Shown: piece by piece, positions 59,333 to 64,000 of the stretch
How positions within the stretch are numbered: position 1 is the stretch's first letter
Layout of the letters: each line of letters begins with the position of its first letter
Source of the DNA: Polaribacter batillariae
Lineage (GTDB): Bacteria; Bacteroidota; Bacteroidia; Flavobacteriales; Flavobacteriaceae
Reading direction: 5' to 3'
DNA: 64,000 nucleotides
Assembly: GCF_017498485.1 (NCBI RefSeq)
Contig: NZ_CP071795.1
Location: forward strand, 3,268,501-3,332,500
Made by a program: the position numbers and the translations under genes
Notes under the pieces: generated by a model
Told to the model about the DNA's origin: nothing
What the model saw: the letters and a program-made list of their open reading frames with translations, nothing else
Database searches by the model: none

Positions 59333-60410
59333 TTAAATAGAGATAAATAGATAAAGCGCCAAACATTATATTCGGAATCCAAACATATATAAAAGAATTT
59401 ACACCAGCTACAGAGCCTAAAACTTCTCCAATTTTCATAAAGAAAACGTATAAAAACATAATTCCAATTCCAATGGCCAAGTTAACTCCTGTACCACCTC
59501 TTCTTTTTCGAAAAGCGAGTGCGACTGCAATAATAGTTAGTATGTAAGAAGCAATTGGTAAACTTGTTCTTTTATGAAGTTCTACCAAATATGCATTTAA
59601 GTTTTTTACGCCTCTTTTTTTAGATAAATTTATAAACCGAATTAATTCATCTGAAGGCATTTCTTGCGACAATGCAGATTTGTAAATTAAATCTTTTGGT
59701 GTAAAGTTAAAAATAGTGTCTATTTTATTTCCTTTAAAAATACTATCTCTATCTTCATAAATAATACGTTTTCTCCAATTTGTTAGAGAAAAAGTAGAGT
59801 CTTTAGAATTGTAGCGTAAATTGTCGGCAAATAATTTTGATTTCAGCTTTAAACCATCATAGGTTTCTGAGGTAAAATAATGGCCTACATTTGTTTCTGT
59901 ATTATAATTTTTTAAATAAATATAAGTGCTGTCTGTAAGTTGCAAACTAAAATCAGAAACAAATTTTAAATCGTTCTTTTGTCGTGCATTACTTATGTAT
60001 TTTTTTTCGAACCCTTTTCTTACTTTACTACTATTGGGTACTACAAAATGGTTCATCCCTAAAGAAATAATAGTAACCAATGTTGCCCCAATAAAATAAG
60101 GATATAAGAATCTTGTAAAGGAAACTTTTGCATTGGTTATTGCAATAATTTCTGTATTGCTAGAGAGTTTAGATGTAAATAAAATTACGGCAATAAACAA
60201 TGCCAAAGGCATAAATGTGTTTGCATAGTAAATAATAAAATTCTTATAGTAATCGTTTAAAATCTCTTCTAAGCCCAAGTTTGCATGCTCTAGAAAATTA
60301 TCTATTTTTTCTGAAACATCTATTGCAATTGCAATTGGAATTAAGATTAATAAGGTAAACAAAAATGTTACCAAATAACGTTTTAATATGTACCAATCTA
60401 TTATTTTCAA
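59319..60410 (-). CDS. LptF/LptG-family permease (YjgP/YjgQ)
   Basis: The 363-residue protein has six membrane segments in the LptF/G pattern: one at the N-terminus, two around 65-125, a large periplasmic beta-jellyroll domain (~125-265), and three at the C-terminus (SYILTIIAVALAFRKRRGG and later). With LptB and LptC it extracts lipopolysaccharide from the inner membrane. DWYILKRYLVTFLF is the family start. No ATG is available, so translation begins at TTG 60410, directly before KIIDW. I cannot decide between LptF and LptG. Confidence 0.87.
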   Translation of the reverse strand: MKIIDWYILKRYLVTFLFTLLILIPIAIAIDVSEKIDNFLEHANLGLEEILNDYYKNFIIYYANTFMPLALFIAVILFTSKLSSNTEIIAITNAKVSFTRFLYPYFIGATLVTIISLGMNHFVVPNSSKVRKGFEKKYISNARQKNDLKFVSDFSLQLTDSTYIYLKNYNTETNVGHYFTSETYDGLKLKSKLFADNLRYNSKDSTFSLTNWRKRIIYEDRDSIFKGNKIDTIFNFTPKDLIYKSALSQEMPSDELIRFINLSKKRGVKNLNAYLVELHKRTSLPIASYILTIIAVALAFRKRRGGTGVNLAIGIGIMFLYVFFMKIGEVLGSVAGVNSFIYVWIPNIMFGALSIYLYLNARK

Positions 60411-60463
60411 AAGCCTAGCTTTTTTGTATTAAATGTATGTTTTAAACTCTGGACTTTAAAATT

Positions 60464-61594
60464 TTAAAGTCTTTTGTTCATTTGTTTTACCATTTTATCT
60501 TTCCATTCTCTAAAATCTCCTGCTAAAATATGCTTTCTTGCTTCACGAGTCAACCAAACGTAAAACCCCAGGTTATGTATCGATGCAATTTGTTTTCCTA
60601 GCATTTCTTTTGAAACAAAAAGATGACGTAAATAGGCTTTGGAGTACAGCGTATCCACCCAAGTAATTCCCATATCGTCTATTGGAGAAAAATCGGTTTC
60701 CCACTTTTTATTTTTTATGTTGATAGAGCCATGTGCTGTAAACAACATTCCGTTTCTAGCATTTCTTGTTGGCATTACACAATCGAACATATCTATACCC
60801 AATGCTATATTTTCTAAGATATTAATTGGCGTTCCAACCCCCATTAAATAACGTGGTTTGTCTTCTGGTAAAATTTCTGTAACGACCTCTGTCATGGCAT
60901 ACATTTCTTCTGCGGGTTCACCAACAGAAAGTCCGCCAATTGCATTTGCTTGCTGCCCTGCATTAGCTATATATTCTGCAGATTGCCTTCTTAAATCTTT
61001 ATAAGTACTGCCTTGTACAATTGGCATAAACGTTTGTTTAAAACCGTATTTGAACGGTAATTTTTCTAAATGATTAATGCATCTATCTAACCATCTATGC
61101 GTCATGTGCATAGAACGTTTTGCGTAATTATACTCACATGGGTAAGGTGTACATTCGTCAAACGCCATAATAATATCTGCCCCAATTGTGCGTTGTGTTT
61201 CCATGACATTTTCTGGTGTAAAAAAGTGCATAGAACCATCTATATGACTTTTAAACTTTACACCTTCTTCATTAATTTTTCTTCTTCCAGAAAGCGAATA
61301 TACTTGGTAGCCACCAGAATCTGTTAAGATATTTCTATCCCAATTCATAAATTGATGCAAACCCCCCGCTTTTTCTAAAATATCTAAACCAGGTCTTAAA
61401 TATAAATGATAGGTATTTCCTAAAATAATATCAGGATTTATCTCGTTTTTTAATTCTGTTTGATGCACGCCTTTTACGGTGCCAACAGTTCCTACAGGCA
61501 TAAAAATTGGAGTTTCTATTTCTCCGTGATCTGTAGTAATTAGCCCTGCTCTTGCGCTACTTTTTGGGTCGGTAATTTTTAAATCGAATTTCAT
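60464..61594 (-). CDS. tgt: tRNA-guanine (queuine) transglycosylase
   Basis: The 376-residue enzyme exchanges guanine 34 for a queuine precursor in certain tRNAs. It has PIFMPVGTVGTVKGV, TYHLYLRPG, LTDSGGYQVYSL with the catalytic Asp, IMAFDECTPYP, GGLSVGEP, and FDCVMPTRNARNG. The C-terminal region reads WVDTLYSKAYLRHLF, where the canonical enzyme has the zinc cysteines (C-x-C-x2-C). Only the later His in SIHNLGFY remains. The frame is open from 61621, but the ATG at 61594 gives the family N-terminus and lies just after a promoter box. Confidence 0.94.
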   Translation of the reverse strand: MKFDLKITDPKSSARAGLITTDHGEIETPIFMPVGTVGTVKGVHQTELKNEINPDIILGNTYHLYLRPGLDILEKAGGLHQFMNWDRNILTDSGGYQVYSLSGRRKINEEGVKFKSHIDGSMHFFTPENVMETQRTIGADIIMAFDECTPYPCEYNYAKRSMHMTHRWLDRCINHLEKLPFKYGFKQTFMPIVQGSTYKDLRRQSAEYIANAGQQANAIGGLSVGEPAEEMYAMTEVVTEILPEDKPRYLMGVGTPINILENIALGIDMFDCVMPTRNARNGMLFTAHGSINIKNKKWETDFSPIDDMGITWVDTLYSKAYLRHLFVSKEMLGKQIASIHNLGFYVWLTREARKHILAGDFREWKDKMVKQMNKRL

Positions 61595-61600
61595 TGGTGG

Positions 61601-61608
61601 CAAAGATA
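61601..61608 (-). promoter_or_regulatory. -7 element six bases before the tgt start
   Basis: On the minus strand TATCTTTG is a perfect TAnnTTTG match, ending six bases before the tgt ATG. This implies a leader of at most a few bases. Confidence 0.5.
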
Positions 61609-61668
61609 ATAAAAAGCCCATCCTAACCTTCTTAAAGAGAAGGAATTTAGAAAGTTTTAAGAGATTAT

Positions 61669-62562
61669 TTATTTTCTTTTTCCACGGAAACTCGATTTGG
61701 AATTTTTAGTTTTCCTGTTTTTGGGTGAAGATTTTCTAAAAGAGGCACTTTTTTTATTAAAATTGTTTTTTGTAGGGGCTAATTTTCGCTTTGGTTTTGA
61801 TGTTTTTGAAACATTTTTAATTTTAGATGCTTCTTCGGTTTTAGAAGAACTAGCAATCATTTTATTGATTTCTTTCATTTCTTCTTCCGTTAATTCACGC
61901 CAATCTCCAGATTGCAAATACCCCAACTCGACATTCATAATTCGAGTTCGTTTTAGCTTGGTAACTTCGTAATCTAAGTATTCGCACATTCTACGAATTT
62001 GACGGTTTAAACCCTGTGTTAACACGATTTTAAAAATTTTATCGCTTACTTTTTCTACCCAACATTTTTGTGTTACAGTGCCTAAAATTGGGATTCCATT
62101 TCCCATTTTTTCGATAAAATCTGGTGTGATGGATTTGTTTACGGTAACAAAATATTCTTTCTCATGGTTATTTCCAGCTCGTAAAATTTTGTTTACAATA
62201 TCGCCATCATTTGTTAGAAAAATTAAGCCTTCAGACGGTTTGTCTAAACGCCCAATTGGGAATAGCCTTTCTGGATAATTAATGTGTTTTACAATGTTAT
62301 TGGGTTCTCTATCGTCTGTGGTAGAAACGATGCCAACAGGTTTATTAAGTGCAATATAAATGGTGGTATTTTTGGGGGTAACCAAACGTCCGTCTAATTT
62401 TACAACATCTTTTTTGGCAACTCTATTCCCTAATTGAGTTGGTTTTCCATTGATGGTAACCCTGCCTTCTATAATAAATTTTTCTGCTTCTCTTCTGGAA
62501 CAAATTCCGGAAGAACTAATGTATTTATTAAGGTTGATGGTGTTTTGAGGCTTAGCATTCAA
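61669..62562 (-). CDS. rluF: 23S rRNA pseudouridine synthase, RluF type
   Basis: The ~297-residue enzyme has an S4 RNA-binding domain ([22 protein letters not shown]), catalytic Asp in [43 protein letters not shown] and a ~70-residue Lys/Arg/Ser-rich tail that probably binds rRNA. RluF isomerises U2604 of 23S rRNA in E. coli. The frame extends to a TTG at 62583, but that codon is inside a TATTTTTG promoter box (62588-62581). The next in-frame start is TTG 62562, which I use. The start is therefore uncertain by seven codons. Confidence 0.87.
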   Translation of the reverse strand: MNAKPQNTINLNKYISSSGICSRREAEKFIIEGRVTINGKPTQLGNRVAKKDVVKLDGRLVTPKNTTIYIALNKPVGIVSTTDDREPNNIVKHINYPERLFPIGRLDKPSEGLIFLTNDGDIVNKILRAGNNHEKEYFVTVNKSITPDFIEKMGNGIPILGTVTQKCWVEKVSDKIFKIVLTQGLNRQIRRMCEYLDYEVTKLKRTRIMNVELGYLQSGDWRELTEEEMKEINKMIASSSKTEEASKIKNVSKTSKPKRKLAPTKNNFNKKSASFRKSSPKNRKTKNSKSSFRGKRK

Positions 62563-62580
62563 AATTAAAAAATTTTTATG

Positions 62581-62588
62581 CAAAAATA
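62581..62588 (-). promoter_or_regulatory. -7 element for rluF
   Basis: On the minus strand TATTTTTG matches TAnnTTTG perfectly. It covers the upstream TTG at 62583 and so argues for a downstream translation start. Confidence 0.45.
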
Positions 62589-62630
62589 TGGAAACTTTTG
62601 CGACGATTTCAGGAATTAAAAGATGATTTT

Positions 62631-62652
62631 ACAAGGGGGTTAAACCCCTTGT
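62631..62652. other. GC-rich stem-loop across the alkB stop codon
   Basis: ACAAGGGG (62631-62638) pairs perfectly with CCCCTTGT (62645-62652) across a 6-base loop that contains the alkB stop codon. No T tract follows on either strand, so it is not a classic intrinsic terminator. It may stabilise or end the alkB mRNA. Confidence 0.45.
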
Positions 62653-63254
62653 TGTAATTCTATGGTTCTAAACGTTAAATTAATTCTTGGTGTAAAAACC
62701 TTTTTTGTGGGTGGCAATCTGTGCAACCAGTTGGTTTGTGTAAATTCTTTCATCACTAACAAACTTCCTCTTTCTAAAACAATATCTATTCGTTGTTTGT
62801 TTTTTTTATGTTTGAAAGAAAATTTACGTTCTGCTCCCAAAGAAAGTGAAGCGATTGCGCTGTTTTTCTTTAGCATTTTTTCTTCATCTGAATGATACGC
62901 CATGCCTTCTTCTCCTGAATGATATAAATTTAACAAACAAGAATTGTAAGTTTCTTTGCTTTCTTTTTCTACAATTTTTTTCAATTCTAACAATTCTTTG
63001 GTAAAGATGTTTGCTGTTTTTGTAACTCCTGAATATGTATAAGAAAATTCCGATTCGCCATACCAAGCTACTTTTCTTTTGGTCATTAATTTTTTTCCAA
63101 AAATAATGGCTTCGTCATTTTTCCATTTGATTGTTTCTAAGAGTGTTTGGTAATAAAAATTACACTGCTTTTTATCTAAAACAATGCCATGATAATTGGT
63201 TACACCATCAAAAGGAAGAATGTTTTTTATTGTTTCTGAAGAAAATAAATCCAT
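62640..63254 (-). CDS. alkB: AlkB-type 2-oxoglutarate/Fe(II) dioxygenase
   Basis: The 204-residue protein has the iron facial triad in YHSDEEKM (His and Asp) and in NWLHRLPPT (His). The 2-oxoglutarate-binding arginines are in TPRINLTFR. AlkB proteins demethylate alkylated bases in DNA or RNA. The length and the LPFDGVTNYHGIVLDKKQ N-terminus fit the AlkB-2/3-like group common in flavobacteria. The ATG lies four bases after a -7 promoter box. No other repair or adaptive-response gene is adjacent. Confidence 0.9.
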   Translation of the reverse strand: MDLFSSETIKNILPFDGVTNYHGIVLDKKQCNFYYQTLLETIKWKNDEAIIFGKKLMTKRKVAWYGESEFSYTYSGVTKTANIFTKELLELKKIVEKESKETYNSCLLNLYHSGEEGMAYHSDEEKMLKKNSAIASLSLGAERKFSFKHKKNKQRIDIVLERGSLLVMKEFTQTNWLHRLPPTKKVFTPRINLTFRTIELQQGV

Positions 63255-63258
63255 ATCA

Positions 63259-63266
63259 CAAAGATA
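63259..63266 (-). promoter_or_regulatory. -7 element four bases before the alkB start
   Basis: On the minus strand TATCTTTG ends four bases before the alkB ATG, again implying a leaderless or nearly leaderless message. Confidence 0.5.
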
Positions 63267-63281
63267 CAGAACTTATGAAAA

Positions 63282-64000
63282 TTAGAATTTTCTATCTGGA
63301 TGAAATACAGTTATAGCTACACTTGTTTTTTTCTCGGCAATAATTTCTGAAACGAGTTTTCCGGTTGCAGGTCCTAAACTCCACCCCATCATTGCATGTC
63401 CTGTTGCAATTGTTAAATTTTTACAGGTATTCGATTTTCCAATATATGGCAATCCGTCTGGCGAACAAGGTCTTAAACCACAAGTTGCATGTTCTTTTTC
63501 TTCGGTAGAAATTGCAATGTTTTCGTAATATTTTTTTACAGCATTTGCAATGGCATCAACTCTTTTCGGGTTTATGGTACTATTAATTCCTGCAATTTCC
63601 ATAGTTCCTGCAAAACGGGTGAAACCTTCCATAGGTGTTACGGCTACTTTTGCTTCGCATAAAATTGCTGGAATGGTAATGTTTGTATCTTTTTTTACAT
63701 TTATACTATAGCCTTTTCCTGCTTGAATAGGTATTTTTAATCCCAACTTTTTTGTGATATGTGAACTCCAACTTCCTGCTGCTAAAACCACTTCATCTAC
63801 TGCAATTTCTCTTTTATCTGTTTTTATTGAAGTAATTTTTTCTGATGAAATATGTAAATCTTTTACAGTTTCATTTTTATAAAATACAACTCCGTTTTTA
63901 TCTAAGTACGAAATCATTTCTTTCATAAATATATTAGGAGTCATGTGAGCATCTGAATGATAATATACAGCACCTTTAATATTTAAGTTAGTATTTGGCT
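63282..64000 (-). CDS. FAD-dependent D-amino-acid dehydrogenase-like protein (partial, cut by the window edge)
   Basis: The frame is open to the right edge, so this is the C-terminal ~239 residues of a DadA/glycine-oxidase-family flavoprotein. Visible landmarks are GAVYYHSDAHMTPNIFMKEM (substrate-domain start), VLAAGSWSSHITKKLG, GKGYSI, the CGLRPCSPDGLPYIG active-site loop, and the terminal ATGHAMMGWSLGPATGKLVSEII FAD-binding segment. It would oxidise a D-amino acid or proline-type substrate. The ATG at 63944 is internal. The N-terminal Rossmann motif lies outside the window. Confidence 0.85.
   Translation of the reverse strand, partial: PNTNLNIKGAVYYHSDAHMTPNIFMKEMISYLDKNGVVFYKNETVKDLHISSEKITSIKTDKREIAVDEVVLAAGSWSSHITKKLGLKIPIQAGKGYSINVKKDTNITIPAILCEAKVAVTPMEGFTRFAGTMEIAGINSTINPKRVDAIANAVKKYYENIAISTEEKEHATCGLRPCSPDGLPYIGKSNTCKNLTIATGHAMMGWSLGPATGKLVSEIIAEKKTSVAITVFHPDRKF

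Overview
The window looks like chromosome from a marine member of the Flavobacteriaceae (Bacteroidota), close to Polaribacter or Tenacibaculum. The evidence is the very AT-rich DNA, the gliding and type IX secretion genes gldJ-porU-porV, promoter -7 elements of the flavobacterial form TAnnTTTG, and copper genes with Bacteroidota-type accessory domains. No phage, integrase, transposase, CRISPR array or rRNA is visible. Layout: (1) 1-1250 holds the tail of an unknown protein and a Tat-exported metallophosphoesterase. (2) 1557-28360 is a Wzx/Wzy-dependent polysaccharide (capsule or EPS) locus. It supplies UDP-GlcA (ugd), UDP-GalNAc/GalNAcA (WbpP- and TviB/WbpO-type enzymes), UDP-ManNAcA (wecB, wecC) and UDP-diNAc-bacillosamine (pglF, pglE, pglD), and has a PglC-type initiating transferase. 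It also has three glycosyltransferases, a flippase, a polymerase, a CapK-like adenylate-forming enzyme, a bi-domain oxidoreductase next to a heparinase-II/III-fold protein, the exporter Wza, the tyrosine kinase Wzc and, on the opposite strand, a PHP-type tyrosine phosphatase. The product should be an acidic, uronate-rich glycan probably started on bacillosamine. (3) 28486-30586 holds an N-acetylglucosamine-kinase-like ATPase and murF. (4) 30694-37165 holds gldJ, porU and porV. (5) 37243-42860 holds cdd, a broken truncated globin, a KAS-III-like enzyme, guaA and a LysM lipoprotein, followed by a tRNA-Gly(TCC). (6) 43264-44142 is a periplasmic metallo-beta-lactamase-fold hydrolase. (7) 44232-57288 is a copper/silver resistance cluster: an HYC_CC_PP-type protein, CusA, a TolC-type protein, a multicopper oxidase fused to an outer-membrane barrel, a CopA P-type ATPase, a DUF305 protein, CusB with DUF3347, and an HMA lipoprotein. 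(8) 57390-64000, all on the minus strand, holds accA, an EamA transporter, an LptF/LptG permease, tgt, an RluF-type pseudouridine synthase, alkB and a partial FAD-dependent amino-acid oxidoreductase. The copper genes form one coherent pathway. Cytoplasmic Cu is pumped out by the P-type ATPase, periplasmic Cu(I) is oxidised by the multicopper oxidase or expelled by CusCBA, and small HMA, DUF305 and HYC_CC_PP proteins probably chaperone the metal. Four genes (heparinase-like, globin, cusA, multicopper oxidase) are each interrupted by one -1 frameshift that insertion of one base would repair. This common pattern suggests single-base deletions, either consensus errors in the assembly or real lesions. 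The strongest candidates for unusual biology are the oxidase-barrel fusion, the uronate-polymer locus that encodes its own lyase-fold protein and bi-domain dehydrogenase, a 183-bp symmetric palindromic element after wzc, and several genes whose promoter sits directly on the start codon, implying leaderless mRNAs.
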